A stretch of 64,000 nt of DNA from Epiperipatus broadwayi (GCA_028023455.1 JAQFVV010006238.1:7204572-7268571), one strand, 5' to 3'; positions 10,235 through 23,300 are shown, counted from the first letter of the stretch. Notes: generated by a model from the sequence alone, not told the origin. A program made the numbers and translations.

Positions 10235-11870
10235 ATGTAATTATATTTGAATATTATATATATATGAACCAAAGATTAGGTATGAAGATTTACAAATGTT
10301 ATCATTGGTGAATAGCAAAAGTTTGCCTAGGAAAGAATGCTGTGACCCTATTTGAATCTTATCACTTTCATCCTATGGATGAATTGTTTCTTATGAAGAT
10401 ATTATGATATCAGCATCTAGAAGCTTACTTTTCCAAGCTTAAGCATGCTTCACTGCTTTTTATGAAATAGTGAACAATGATCTTACTATCATCTAATATC
10501 TAACCATCACCTGAAGTTGACTGTTCCTTTCAAATGGATTTCCAATACATAGATTTATATCTTCTTTCTTATTGGAAACAATATGACTCACTGACCTAGT
10601 GCTATAATTGGTTTACATTTGTCGGTGTGTATTTATTTATTTTTATTACATTATTTTATTAATCAGATGTCTTGTATGTTCAATCTGATGTTGATAATGT
10701 GGTTGTTTGAATAAGCCATTGGTTTATGGGTAACTCACAGCTTTACATATTAAGATATAATAAAATTATGTGTTAAAATGTTTGCACAATCAACAGTGAA
10801 TATCTGAGCAAGCAATTCTTTTGCATGTAACCTCTCTTTAAATAAAAAAAAAGAGTACATATATATGTACACATACATAATCTAGACCTAATACAAACTT
10901 GAAAAAGTTAAGATAAATTTCAATATAAAACGATGGCTATCTGAAAAATTCTCATAAGCAGTTGTCAACATTTCACACGGAGTATTTCAAATTAAAAAAG
11001 GTGCTAGAGTGTAAAAGATTAGAAATGATGAGTTGTCATATTTTAAATGTGGCTAATTCTGTTCCTAAAAATATAGATGAAAAAGATACAAAAAATTTCA
11101 GAAAGTATCTCCTGCATCTTTTAATCAAGAAACATTACGCGAAGATGCAGCTGTCTAAAAGAATTCATGATTTTTGTTAAATATGCTAAACTGAAAATAA
11201 TAAGATAGTATGATATATCGCATTTTTATAATAAACTAATGCAATAAATAAATTACTGATGAAGTAAAGGAAAAAAATGCTTTTTATTATTAAAATGAGT
11301 TAATCAATAAAAATTATATTGTAAATACGGTTTTATTTGAACACATTATTGTATAGGAAATGAAATAAAATTACTGTTAACAATAATATTAAAAGACATT
11401 GTTAATTAAAGAGGTAAAATCATCTCCTTATGAGCAACATCTTTTACCATATTTTTTAATTTTTTTTATCAGGGTACTCCTTTTTCCAACTTCATCATCT
11501 CACAATTATCAACTGGTACAGAGCTCAGACTACTGTCTTTCTATATGTGTGCATTTTATAAACAACAATTACTCATTAGGTAAGCTAGAGATATGATAGC
11601 TCTTATTCAGTTGATACATGAAGGTTCTTTGGAAAATGTTTGCATATTGTGAGAGGTTAGTCTGATCTTTTGTGATGAAAGTTATTTCTGAAGGAAATAG
11701 AGATTGTGATGGCAGTTGCACTGCTAAAAAAGAAAACATTTACAATATTTCTGGAGTACAATGAAAAACATCTCTATAGTAGGATGATTTTGCAATCTTC
11801 TATAAGGCAGTAAAAATATACCTAAGCTTCAAGAAGTATAATAAATACTTTTTCCTATTGCATTGCCAAA
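10235..11870. other. No recognisable feature
   Basis: It contains a 72-codon ORF (10962-11180) and a 65-codon ORF (11399-11596). The first is lysine-rich and mildly charged but matches nothing I recognise. Neither has a Kozak context or neighbouring exon signals that I could defend. Confidence 0.35.
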
Positions 11871-11875
11871 TGTAT

Positions 11876-12098
11876 ACCATATAATACTCAATTGTCCAAT
11901 CACCTTACTACTTTTACAATACTCTATTTTCCATCCTTTTCTACAGTTTACAGTTTTGATTGCCCCATCAATCTTTTTCAGAACCTTATATCTCCTAATC
12001 TCAACTGTTACAATCAAACTGTAAACTGTAAAAAAGGGTAGAAAATAAAGCATTGTAAAAGTAGTAAAGTGCCTGGACAATTGAGTATTATATGGTAT
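11876..12098. repeat. Inverted repeat, about 87-bp arms
   Basis: Left arm 11876-11962 (ATACCATATAATACTCAATT ... GTTTACAGTTTTGATTG) and right arm 12011-12098 are reverse complements with a handful of mismatches. The spacer is about 48 bp and includes CTTATATCTCCTAATCTC. It is a MITE-like hairpin of unknown family; I saw no second copy in the window. Confidence 0.8.
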
Positions 12099-12099
12099 T

Positions 12100-13210
12100 T
12101 AGAAACTTGTGTACTTGATAAAGAAAATAAGGGTACGGAAATCCAGTTGTTTGATACCTACTCTTCTGAAGAGCAAAATATTGATTATAAAATGCATGAA
12201 AATAAGGAGAATGGTCTGAGTTTTTGTACTGATGAATTATTTTGAAATGATGAAGATAATATGAGCAGTGCATTAATAAAAGTGCATTAATTATTCCATT
12301 TTCACAAGCTGTTAATGTTAGACAGAAACCAGTCCAACATAGGAGAGAATAATGTAATAAAAAATTTCAAATTAACCACATGGACGTAAAAATTGATGTA
12401 TTTAATCTTTCTAGATCACTTTAGGTTGTGTGTTTGACTGAAGAGAATTGAAGTTTCTGTACTGGCTATGATGTGGTGGAATTAATAGGAATGCACAAAG
12501 AAAACCATAAAATTTGAAAATGCTTCTATAATATTTTTCTATAAAAAAATAATTACACATGACAAAACTTTACACAATATGATTAGTTTTTTTTTTTTTT
12601 ACATTTCAACATCCTATTTTAAAAAATAAATACGATAATAATAATATTTTCATAATTCATATAAGTAAATTTTTGAAGTATTTAGAACGAGATTCTACTA
12701 GAATTTTAACAATTGTAAATGATATCTTTATATTTACATTTTTACTTTAACTAACAGAAATAAATATTCATTACGAGATTTGCATTCTTTATGTTCAAGG
12801 TCTAAAAATCAATATTTTTCTTTTAACTAAGTCATTTTTAATTTTTAAAAGGTTATATTATATTCACCATTTCTTCAAATTAAGTTTAAGAGTATAAAAA
12901 TCAATATCATTAAAGAGAAAAATTAATTGGCAAATTTTATCGAAGAATGTTGCCTACTAATTCATTAACTTCTCAAAAAAATTATCATCATTAATTTTAT
13001 ATAAAGTAGTTTTCACATAAAACAATAGTCTCTGTAAAATAAAATGTTAAGATCTATAAGAACTAATTATGCTAAAAGTAACATTATATATAAATTAATA
13101 TTAATGAGTAGCTTTCTTTATTTTTATAATTAAGCAAAAATTGGTAATATGTAAACTAAATTAAATACACAGTTAAAATAAAAGAACATTATCACTATAT
13201 TAATATTAGT
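12100..13210. other. No recognisable feature
   Basis: Strongly A+T-rich with homopolymer T near 12590; no ORF or repeat match. Confidence 0.4.
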
Positions 13211-13214
13211 AAAC

Positions 13215-13285
13215 AAGTCATGGTGTAATGATTAAATGCATCAAACAATGATGATGATTAGAGGCTCATATCCATGCTAGATTTT
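13215..13285 (+). other. Possible tRNA-like relic
   Basis: ATGGTGTAATGATTAAATGC resembles a tRNA D-arm/A-box and AGGCTCATATCC about 50 bases later resembles a degenerate B box. The stems do not pair well. Could be chance. Confidence 0.2.
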
Positions 13286-13430
13286 AGCCTAACTAGCAAT
13301 CTAATTATATAAAATAAAATATCTATTTAACAGCCACCTTCTGAGCAAAATCTTATTCAACATCCTTTATAAAGAATCAGTGAAGAAAGCAGTGTTCTTC
13401 AGATTTGTCAATTGTTGGACATAATTGGTT

Positions 13431-14570
13431 AAAAGTATTTCTTGCAGTCCATAAGTGGAGCTTTTACTGGAAAGTCATCCTCCTCACAGCTCACACAGAA
13501 TGTCTCAGAAAGGTTGGTTTTGCAGCAGTGAAAGCTGTCTTTTATTTTTATTTGGCTTTTTAAAGGCCTTATTTTGCTGCTAATATATCTTTCATGCATT
13601 AAATGTTAGTTTTAGTGAATTTTTAACACAATTTCTTTATGTCTACCTTGTGCTTATCAGCATTTAATTATCTCGCCCCCTTGTTTGGTGGGTGGTTCAA
13701 GTGTTTCATGGACCATAAAGGGTTTTATTCCTTCTTAGACTCTTAAATATTTTCTTCTACCCCATTTCCCTGTCACTCAGAACATGTTTATAAAGTTTTT
13801 TATGTGATGTTCCAGTTATTTATGCCATGTTTAACAATTTTTTTCAGACCCCCCCCCCTCCTTGGGGTAACTACCCGCCTAAAATTTCACTCTATTTTCT
13901 CATTACTCAACTAAAATTTATTAATAACAAGTTTTCCAGTGTTTTTTTTTTTTTTTTGCTTTTACCTCAATATATTTAATTTTTCCAGTTCAAAATTGTT
14001 TTCTTCGTTTTACTTTTCATTCTTTCAAACAGTTTAAAGATGGCCACTGCCTCTAGTGGAAAAAAACCTGCAGAGTCCTAAACTACATGAATTAAAACCT
14101 TCAAAATCACCTAAAGTTTATCTAAATTGAATTTCTAACAAACCTGACTAAAAAAATTATCACCCAAGAATCAAGTACAACGGGGAAAACTAAAATTACT
14201 CATCTTTAAAGGACAAAAGTCAGCCTGTTGCATCTAAGCATAACTCAGAAACCTCCTCATTCATCCCTGAAACCTCTAAAGACTTAACTCATAGCAATTC
14301 CTTTAAAGTTAATGTCACATATGGATCCTTCTACTAATCCACCAGGACAACCAAGCCTATCAACATTGCTCCTTACCAAATAATCTTTTTTTCCTGCACT
14401 ACACACCCATTCCATATCCCCTTCCCATTTCATATGTATCCCCTTCACCATATTGTACTTGAATTTTATTTTGCCATGTAATCATCTCTCTGTAAACCTT
14501 TTAAATGTTGAGTATTTTGTCTATTTGATGAATAAAGGCTTTCATTACTGAGAAAAAAAAAAAGTATTTC
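13431..14570 (+). mobile_element. Poly(A)-tailed retroposon with 11-bp TSD, ORF1-like remnant
   Basis: Direct repeats AAAAGTATTTC at 13431-13441 and 14560-14570 bracket a unit richer in G+C than its surroundings. The plus strand ends in AATAAAGGCTTTCATTACTG and an A11 tail, so it was copied from a polyadenylated RNA; the AATAAA at 14531 lies about 20 bases before the tail. An ATG at 14040 opens MATASSGKKPAES before a stop, and +1 frame then continues with K/P/S-rich sequence, as in the N-terminus of a LINE ORF1. About 600 bp of pyrimidine-rich leader precede it. I infer an internally deleted LINE (5' leader, ORF1 start and 3' UTR) or a processed transcript. No reverse transcriptase is present. 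Confidence 0.75.
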
Positions 14571-15418
14571 ATCTGTGTTTTACGCTCGTTATTTAGTAAC
14601 ATTCAATGATTTTTCAGATTATATTGACATCTACCTAAGCATAAATATTAAGCTTGATTATAATTTTTAAAATATACTTGGATTCAGAGCCAGTATCAGG
14701 ACTTGATAGTGGATCCACTATCATTAAATAATAAAGTTCTTCCAGCTATCTAATCAATGGTCAGTATACTGGTATTCAGATAATTTTCGATATAAGTAAA
14801 CAAAAAAAACACAATCCCTAACCATTGGAAGTCTGCCATGTGATGACTTCCTTATCATTTTTTACTTTTGAAAAGCTGTTGCAAAGGATTTGTATATATA
14901 TATATATATATATTAATACCAATTCATCAAAATCTTTATATAATGATTCACATAGTGAAATCTTTAGCTTGATCCACTATTTTGATAAATAAACAATTAT
15001 TCTTCATAGTTATCTTTAAAAAAATGGATATTTTTAAAGAACATGTCCACCATTATTTTTAAATGAAAGCCATTTTATAATAATATTAACATGATAGATT
15101 TTTGACATCTTAGAAGAAATGCCATTCTCATGTGATAAAATGTTGAGATCCATGCAAAATCTACTATGCATTTAAAAATAACTTGATTTTCTATAGAGAT
15201 AAGGTATATTAGAAATACATTGTAAATATGATTTAGTTACCTAAGTTGATTCAATATTTTTATAGTAAACTATGTATGACACTCCAAATTTAATCCAATT
15301 GCTCCAATCTGCAGCTTCTCTTCTTCATATTTCACTAGAAGCACTCATATCTCATTTGCCCAATTTACATATGGTCACTTTAAAATCTACATTTTTTTAG
15401 GATTCAGTTGAAGACTGC

Positions 15419-15592
15419 AGTTATTTATTTATTGTAAGCATTTCTAGCAACATATTTATTAATTAAAGCGAAAAGCAGAAACCTCTCGCATGCGCTTTAA
15501 GAATGCTTATATGACAGCTAATCAGATATAATGATGACTCTGCTTTTCACTTTAATTACTAACTGCTTGTGCTTAATAAATAAATAATAACA
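15419..15592. repeat. Inverted repeat, MITE-like
   Basis: The inner arms AATTAAAGCGAAAAGCAGA (near 15462) and TCTGCTTTTCACTTTAATT (near 15539) pair with one mismatch. The outer pairing continues more weakly with TTATTTATTTATTGTAAGCA against TGCTTAATAAATAAATAATA. There is no ORF inside and no other copy was noticed. Confidence 0.65.
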
Positions 15593-15599
15593 ACATATT

Positions 15600-16580
15600 T
15601 ATCTCAATTCCATTGAAGCCTCTGTTTGTTTCTCTACCAAAGTATCTTAATTTTATTCTCTTTGACTTTATTACAGCCACCCTACAACCTTTTTTCGCTT
15701 TATTATATGACTTGAAGTCTAAGCGTCCAATACTCAGATTCCTTTCAAGTACATAGATATATTTCATTTTAGTATACATACTTAAACAATAATTAATATA
15801 AAGTTACTTTTACCAAGAGCACTCCATGTTTAATTATTTTTTGTTTGTTTCATGAGAACGTAGATAAATTTGTTTTGTAAATTATTATTATTTTATAAAT
15901 GAAAATTTTGAAATTTTCTTTGTTCTTGCATAAACAAGAAAATGACTATTTTTAAATCACTCCAATCATTTTAAAATCACTTTGCACATTGGGAATCTAA
16001 TCTTTTCTGTGTGTGTGCTTCAGCAAAGAGTTATTCCTCCATCATTTAGCAGTTAATCTGTGGGGAATTTTTTCATAGAGTTCTACAATTATTTGATTAT
16101 CAGTAATGAATTGTCAGTGGGGATTCCGTCCATTATTTTTACTGCTTTTAATTTATAAATTCAATACTCTAATGACAATAAGGCAAAACTATAATAATTA
16201 TTCATATTTTATATTTAATAATATATATGTTTTAAAGTTTTATAAATTATTTATTAATTAATAATACACTTCAAAACCAATATTTTATTTATCTTTGCAA
16301 CTTACTTATGCATTCCTGAATAAACTCTGTCCTGTACAAATATATAGGTAGACTAAACACTTTTCAATCTTTTAATTTCCAATTTGTTGACACTATAAAA
16401 AATATTACAGAGAGAAAGAAAACATTTTACTTTTAAGTTAACAACAGTAATATTGTTAACACATACTGGCACACAACATTAGCTCGAGCTCTTAGTCAAA
16501 CTGATATTCATTCAATGTTGTGGAATGCTCTTAGAAGTTAACATATTAATGAAAGGGTCTTGAGTAATTTAGTGTCACGT
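15600..16580. other. No recognisable feature
   Basis: A 68-codon minus-strand ORF overlaps the outer arm of the adjacent inverted repeat and extends to 15779 without any domain. The rest is A+T-rich filler. Confidence 0.35.
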
Positions 16581-16584
16581 AAAG

Positions 16585-17005
16585 TGTCGGCTCTAGAGTG
16601 TAAGATCCATGGAAAAATTCCAGCTTTGGAACTTCCTGCAATTAAACTTATTGAGAATAAGACTCATGGGTTAATGCCATACTCTAGAGTGTAAGATTCT
16701 CAGATCATTTCCAAATCTAGAACTTCAGGCTTTTAAACTTTTTATGAAATCCTAAGCATAAAGTCCTTGGATTAATGTCAAGATCTACAGTATAATATTT
16801 TTGGATCAATTTAACTTCCAACACTTGAACTTTTTACAAATTCCTGCATATAAGGTCCTAGGATCAATGTCATAGTCTAAAGTATAAGATTTTTGGATCA
16901 ATTACAATCCCCGAACTTCCAGAAAATGAACTTCTTATAGTCTTCTGAGTGTAATATCTTCAGATCAACTTCAGTTTTATGATTTCCAATGTTCCTAATT
17001 TTTAC
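16585..17005 (+). repeat. Degenerate tandem repeat, about 70-100-bp unit
   Basis: Unit starts of the form TCTAGAGTGTAAGATTC occur near 16592, 16683, 16784, 16876 and 16944. Each is followed by a GGATCAATT-type block, an AACTTCCAGA block and ACTTTTTAYAAATTCCTG. Within a unit AGTGTAAGATTCTTGGATCA-like and GCATAAGGTCCTTGGATTAA blocks resemble each other, so the unit may itself be a dimer. Solo relatives occur near 2.3, 25.73-25.83 and 34.48-34.56 kb, so it is dispersed as well as tandem. Confidence 0.65.
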
Positions 17006-17009
17006 AAAC

Positions 17010-17970
17010 TCTTGATATTATTTGATTATTTAATTAATATGAGTGATTATTTATTGAGTTAGATTTTTTTAATTAAAAAATGGAGACAAAAATTTGATGA
17101 CTTGAATGAAAGTACTGCAATTGATGACTCGCTTTGGTGTCCAAATATCACTAAATTTTACAAGCAACTGTCAATGGAAAATAAATAAGAATTATTCAAT
17201 GAGAGTTAGGTAAAAGTCCTTTTATACATCAAGCAGAAAATTTACTTCAGGTTTTATTAAAAAAAACTCATATTGCCTGATCAAGAGAAATTTTGTTTAT
17301 ATATACACTTAATAAACATATAATCACTTTCATGTATTATAACCAATACATGTTTCAAACATGGATAAGTACCCATAGTAATGTTTGTTCAACAAAAACA
17401 CACAATATATAAATTAATTAATGGTTATTAACCCATATTTCATCATAGAATTGGAAATTTGTCAGATGACTCTAAACGTGTAACATGCTAATGTATGATC
17501 AATTGATGTTACATGTTATAGTCACTTGACATATTTCCTGTTTTGAGGTAAAATACTGTATAGTAATAAAATAATTATTGTTTTTATGCAATGATATGCA
17601 TAATTAGCTATTAAGTTATTTATATGCTTATATGAAGTATAATGAATCACCTTTTATGGAATGAAGTTTTTTGGTATAAATGATTTGATTGGTTATAAAT
17701 AATCATGTTGAAACTATACAGTGTGAAATTTGAAAATTTGTGGAAGAAAAATCATTCTAATCAACAATACTAAAATCTTGCAGTATCTCATATTTAACTG
17801 TTTGTAAACAAAATGAGCATTATGTTATATGTCTAAATGCCAAAACTTCTATGTAAGTTGAAGGTGGTTTCAGATAAATTGAGAATCATTTTGTTTGATT
17901 GATATTTAGACTTATAAACTTTAGCATCTTTCACTGTCAATGAATTTATATATTTCATGTTTATTTATTA
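17010..17970. other. No recognisable feature
   Basis: A+T-rich; only a weak hairpin near 17470-17530 (GTCAGATGACT ... AGTCACTTGAC). Confidence 0.35.
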
Positions 17971-17974
17971 TTAA

Positions 17975-18062
17975 AAGAAGATTGGATTCACAACAAATTA
18001 ATATTGTTGATTTTTATTGATGTTGGCATTGTCTAAGTATCAACTGATTTCTATGAATTTAC
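17975..18062 (+). repeat. Dispersed repeat E, copy 2
   Basis: TATTGTTGATTTTTATTGAT then GTTGGCATTGTCTAAGTATC parallels the 2.7 kb copy (GATTGTTATC ... GGGATTGTCTAAGCGTTG). Diverged. Confidence 0.4.
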
Positions 18063-18944
18063 TTATAAACCTTAACATTTCATGTGTAATATTGTATATT
18101 TGTCAGATATTGAGCACCTGCAAAGATTCTTAAAATAGATACATCCTTTATTTTATTGTTGAAATCAAATGACAATTTTATTGTCAAGCTTACAAAACCA
18201 AATTCATTCTGGATCCATTTTGAAAAAACTTTTGTTGTGCATAATATGTTTTTTCAAAATCTATCATAATCTATAATAGATAGTTTTCATTATGAATTTT
18301 ATATTTATAAATATCCGTGGGGTCATAATTGCTGAAAAATACATTTTAAGATACTGGCTATAAGTAAATGCTTCATTATCATATTATTTGAGAACATTGG
18401 GTGTAAATTTGTCCTCTTGTCTTGTAACATTGTAATTACTAGACTTCTTATACTTAATGATATCTATTTGTTGATTATATTTACCAAGAAACACAAATTG
18501 ATTTCCTTTATGCTCTAAGACAAAATAATTATATTCTTTAATTAAATTATGTAGATTTTTGCTCTATGATATATTACATTTTATTAGAATTTATATATAT
18601 ATAATAACAGATTTTTAGAAGCCCATTTCAGTGAAATATCTTTAAAAATTCCTTATAGTAAAACAGTGAAGATAAAAACACTATATTCGGAGGTTGCCAA
18701 TTGTCAGGTAAAAAAGTTTAGATCTCTTTTATATGATTACTTTACTCTATAGCTACTAATAACTAAATAATCATCATTTGACTAGCAAATGTTTGGTTGG
18801 ATAAAAGGTCATAAACCAACTATCTGGGAAAAAAATTGTCAGATTAGATCCTAAATACAATTTTAAATTTATCCAATCAAATAATTTAAACTCAGATTAT
18901 GAGCACAAAACATTACTATTCATTGTATTATAATATATATATCA

Positions 18945-19040
18945 ATTAAACTAAACAATGCTTGCACAAGCCAAATATGAATAACAATCAACAATTTCAA
19001 CCTGTTGCCATGACAACTTTCTTTTAACAATAAAGGTTTA
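18945..19040 (-). repeat. Dispersed repeat E, copy 3
   Basis: The minus strand reads AAAGTTGTCATGGCAACAGG followed by GAAATTGTTGATTGTTATTC and GGCTTGTGCAAGCATTG, in the order of the 2.7 kb copy. Confidence 0.5.
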
Positions 19041-19344
19041 TGAACTTGGGTTGAGAAAATTTGTCTAGCTTCAGAGATTGTCAATCAGCAGTAAATGTCA
19101 GTTTCAAAGCAACATCAAAAGCTAAAAGTTATTTCTGTTTAAATGGAAATAATCTCATCATTTCTATTCTTTATTATAATAATAATCCATGGAAATATTT
19201 AATTCAATATATATATATTCACAGAGAACAAACAAGTTTGAATTATATTACTAAGGTAATGATAATTCATTAGTTATCATCTCAAAAACTTATTTAAATA
19301 AACTTTTAAATAACTTCTACCTTTTTATCCATACCAATCTATTT

Positions 19345-19376
19345 TGTCAGGTAAAAGAGAATCACTTTTACCTGAC
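19345..19376. repeat. Short hairpin TGTCAGGTAAAAG / CTTTTACCTGACT
   Basis: Perfect 12-13-bp stem with a short loop of about 5-7 bases. The left arm with its upstream CCAATCTATTTTGTC block recurs near 35.53 kb (CAATCGATTTTGTCAGATAA) and the stem string near 18.70 kb, so this is the edge of a dispersed repeat. Confidence 0.5.
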
Positions 19377-19606
19377 TTTCAGTTTATTATATAGTAATAA
19401 ATCAGGAATTGCTATTGAAAAAGGTCTAAACTTCTCAATGGCAACAATTTTTGTTTTATATTAATCAAATCAGTTTACAGTTTCACATATTAATTTAGAT
19501 AAATTTCTAATGATTTTTAATGAGTACATAAATATTTTTATATCTTCAATATGTAATACTAAAAATATGCAGACTTTCACAGAAGATTAGGTATGAATAT
19601 ATTGTT

Positions 19607-20023
19607 AAGATAATTCACAAGCTATAAATAGTCAAAATAAGAGTCATAGATCACATGACCTATTCTCTTAAGCTTGTAAGTTATAAACAATGAGGATTGC
19701 CAATTCCTCAACAAGCTTTGTGATAAATGCTTAGCTAAAGAAAGCATTTAAAATATTTCTGTCAGGACCCCCCCAAACCTCTGACCATGGTTTCATGCTC
19801 TGGCCCTCCTCAGAGAGGTGCTAGCATCCTGACAGAGATAATTTAATTCACAAGCTAGATTCTCAAAGAATCATATAAGTGGGGCTCTCTAATAACAAAC
19901 CAAAAGCCAGAGAAAAGTGATCACCTTCTTTTGGAAAAAGTAATTTACAATAATATAAGAGAGATAGACATTCTTTACAAGCTTATTTAAATGATTCTTT
20001 AATTGAGCTTGTGAATTATTTTA
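19607..20023. repeat. Nested inverted repeats around AATTCACAAGCT
   Basis: AATTCACAAGCT at about 19612 and 19850 faces AGCTTGTGAATT at about 20006-20017. The inner pair extends through AGATTCTCAAAGAATCAT against ATGATTCTTTAATTG. Between the first two lies another perfect 10-bp pair, TCTGTCAGGA (19758) and TCCTGACAGA (19827), enclosing an unusually C-rich segment. This looks like one fold-back element carrying a second small hairpin insertion. Confidence 0.5.
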
Positions 20024-20121
20024 GTAACACATTCAGATTTGTTTGTTCTGCAGAAGTAGGAGTATATTTTTAGTTTTACATATTTAATCAATCATAAAAT
20101 TCTTCATATTTGTTATAATCA

Positions 20122-20124
<3 letters not shown>

Positions 20125-20197
<73 letters not shown>
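20125..20197. repeat. (AT)n microsatellite
   Basis: About 70 bp of uninterrupted AT dinucleotide immediately before a family A terminus. Confidence 0.95.
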
Positions 20198-20201
<4 letters not shown>

Positions 20202-20214
20202 CATGATGGTGTAT

Positions 20215-20324
20215 TTCTATACTAAACTTAATGTAATTATAAGAGAATTGAACTCAGACTTTCAAACTATCCAATCCTTATACAAACAATACATGCAACC
20301 ACATGCATATGAAAAAGAAAAAGG
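20215..20324 (+). mobile_element. Family A left arm, interrupted by a LINE
   Basis: ACTAAACTTAATGTAATTAT, GAACTCAGACTTTCAAAC and CCACATGCATATGAAAAAG are family A terminal blocks. The matching reverse terminal segment (GGATTGACTAGCTGTAGTGA, TTTGAAATTCTGAG) is at 23897-23960, on the far side of the Tx1 element. Confidence 0.65.
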
Positions 20325-23300
20325 AAAAAGGAACATTAAAAAAAGTAAATGGTTGGGAGATAAAAAAGTTCTCAGCAGTTAGTTTTTTTGCTGTCACTTT
20401 CTCCTCAAAATGATTCTATTTTTACTTTAAATAATGGTCATTCATCTCCAATATCTCATACTTCTGATCCCAATTCACAAATTAATCTTACACCCGAATT
20501 CTTCACAGATGATTTGCATTAATATTTTTTCATTTATACATTTTTTTTATTATGTTGATTAATGTTACTGCTGTTAATATTAGAGGTTTGAATTCTATTT
20601 CTAGAGTTTATGCTATAATGCATTGGCTTCAGAAATATAATTTTCATATTGCATGTTTTGGAGAGACGAAGCTACGTAATCATTCCAGTTATTGAATTCA
20701 TGACTTAATGCAAAATCTTGGTTCATTTTATTATGTTTCTAATATATCTGCTTCATCTGGTGTTACATTGCTTGTCAGTAAGCATCTTGCTTATAATGAT
20801 GTCAGAATTATGCATTTAGATCATGATTTTTTGATAATCAATATTACATTTGGAAGTTTTACTGTGAATATCACTTATTTGTATGTTAAGAGTGAGTTCT
20901 CTTTGCTCATTCTACATTTAATAAAATTGATTCTCTTTTGTCTTAGAATTCTTATCCAACTATATTTCCTGGTGATTTCAATATGTGTTACATGCATTTT
21001 AATAATAAATTCCTACATCTAATAATTTTTATCTGGTGAAGGATGTTTTCCTCTTAATGCATTTTCTTTTTATACTCATCATACCACTTTTTTAATTGAT
21101 CTTCTTTACTATTCTCCTGAACTTCACCTTGACATTGTGGCAAAGCTTCAGGTTGTTCCTTTCTCGGATTATTTGGCTATGCATGTTGCATTGTTGATTG
21201 ATACTTCCTTTGTTTCTCAGTCTCATAGTTTTTTTACAATAAGGCTCTTAAATAGATTAACAGCTCCTGCTTCAATTTTTTGGAGGCAAATATTCTTTTT
21301 AGAAAAGTGGATATTCTTTCATTATCTTCCACATCGGCATGGTCTTCTTTTGTTGGTATTCTCAGTTCTATTATTAATTCTTATACTAGGAAGACAAAAG
21401 GTCCAAAGTTTTTACTTAAGCAATTGGATGATATTTCCTCCAAATTTTCTAATCTGTCCTCTTTTGATTGTACTATAAAAAATATTATGTAACGTAAGGT
21501 GCAGTATCATGATATACAGAAATCTCTTGCTCATTATGTGGCTATTAAATGATCAATTTTTTTTTTCAAAATTGTCATAACTAAAGACGAAGTTATATTA
21601 GGTGGGCTTTAAGTGCTTATTCTAGATTTACTTCATTAATGATTAATACAAGAAATAAAGTATGTTCTGGCTCTATTATGTTACTTGAACTATGTAATCA
21701 TTTCAAAAATAAGCTTTAACTGTTGCCTCTTAGAATTGGTGACATCTGGAATGAATCTGAGCTTGATTCTAGTCATAATATAACTGAAACTATGATTATT
21801 CAAAAATTAAATTCTTTTCCAGAGAATATACATCCTGGGATGCATGGCATTCCCAGGTTTGTCTTTCTTCATCTTTCATTCTTTACAGCTCCAGTAGTTC
21901 ATAATATGGTTGATATTCTAGCTGAATATTTTGTGAATATTCCTGATCTCTATCCAATGGTGATGGTACCTTTTCTTAAAAAGAAATTAACTCCTCCATT
22001 ATCTAATATTCATCCTATTTATATGACACCTCTTTTAATAAAGACTATTGAATCTATTGTTAAGATCATATACAGAATAATATTTATCTTCATTTATCAA
22101 AATTTCAATTTGCAAAGAAGGGTCATTCAACAACTGAAGCTGTTCAGCTTTTCCTCCTTCTTATTGAGTATATTAGGCATCATAATAAATCCAAACCTAT
22201 GGTGATTCAGCTGGACTTCACACCGGCCTTTGATTGTGTTCTGCCTTCTGTTTTGTTTCAGACTCTTCAGGATTATCAGGTTCCTACCCCATATGTCCAT
22301 ATTATAGCCAATCATCTACTTAACAGGCCCATCTTTACTTCATTGGATGGTACACTTGCAGATAGTTTTTGTCCACATCTGTCAGTATGTTTTATTAAAT
22401 ATTTAAATCCATTACTTTTACAGATAGAATCTAAACTGCCTGGTATCTATGTTCCTGTTCTTAAACAGACTATTCATCATATTTCTTATGTTGATGACAT
22501 CTCTGTCTTTCTTCCAGATAAATCTTTTCTTCTGGTTTTGTTGCCAATATTGGACTCTTTTTTAATACTTTTAATCTTCATATTAATGTTACAAAATCTG
22601 CAATGTTTAAAAATTAAATCTGGTTTGTCAATTATTTTAACTTTCACAGCCAAGCCTGTCTTTCCTTGGCTTTCCAATAGTTTTATCTTATTCAGTAATT
22701 ACAAAGCAGATTCAAAATATTATTCTTGATAAAACAAAGAAGATAGTTGCATCGCTTGTCAATATAAACATTTCGCTTATAGGTAAGTTTACGCTTTTGA
22801 ACTCTTTGGTCTATTCAAGGCTTAGTTATTATTTACCAATTATTAGGCTGATGAAGTGTTTTGAGAGAGCTATAAATTTGCTTTGTTCAATATTATTTTG
22901 GAAAGGCAAGGTGGAAAGCCATCAGTATTTTTAAAATTCAAATGGCAAAGCTTTTAATTGGTCTAGGTTTGCACTTGGTCTCAACTCTATATCTCCAGAT
23001 ATCTATATATTTTCTTCATGTAACTTGTCAAAAGCTTATTCAGTTATCTCTTCCTTTGGTTATTGATCCTACAAATATGCTACCTCCATTTTCAAGTTAT
23101 AGGATTTCTGATTTATGGAAGTTGGTTATTAAGTCAATACCCTCAGCTCAAGTTGCGCTTGATGGGAAATTGATGTTCTGGGATGTTTATAAATTAAAAT
23201 TTCCACATTATACTCCTATTTTGACTTCATTAAGTGTTTCAAGTAAAGCTCTCTTGCGTAAAATGAAACTTCTTTTCAGTGAAACAAGATATGTTGATTT

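Noticed and set aside
10962-11180. 72-codon lysine-rich ORF considered as a small gene or transposase piece
   Set aside because: No motif, no neighbours and no repeat support.
14889-14911. Promoter TATA signals in AT tracts
   Set aside because: TATA-like strings are everywhere in DNA of this composition and cannot be tied to a gene.
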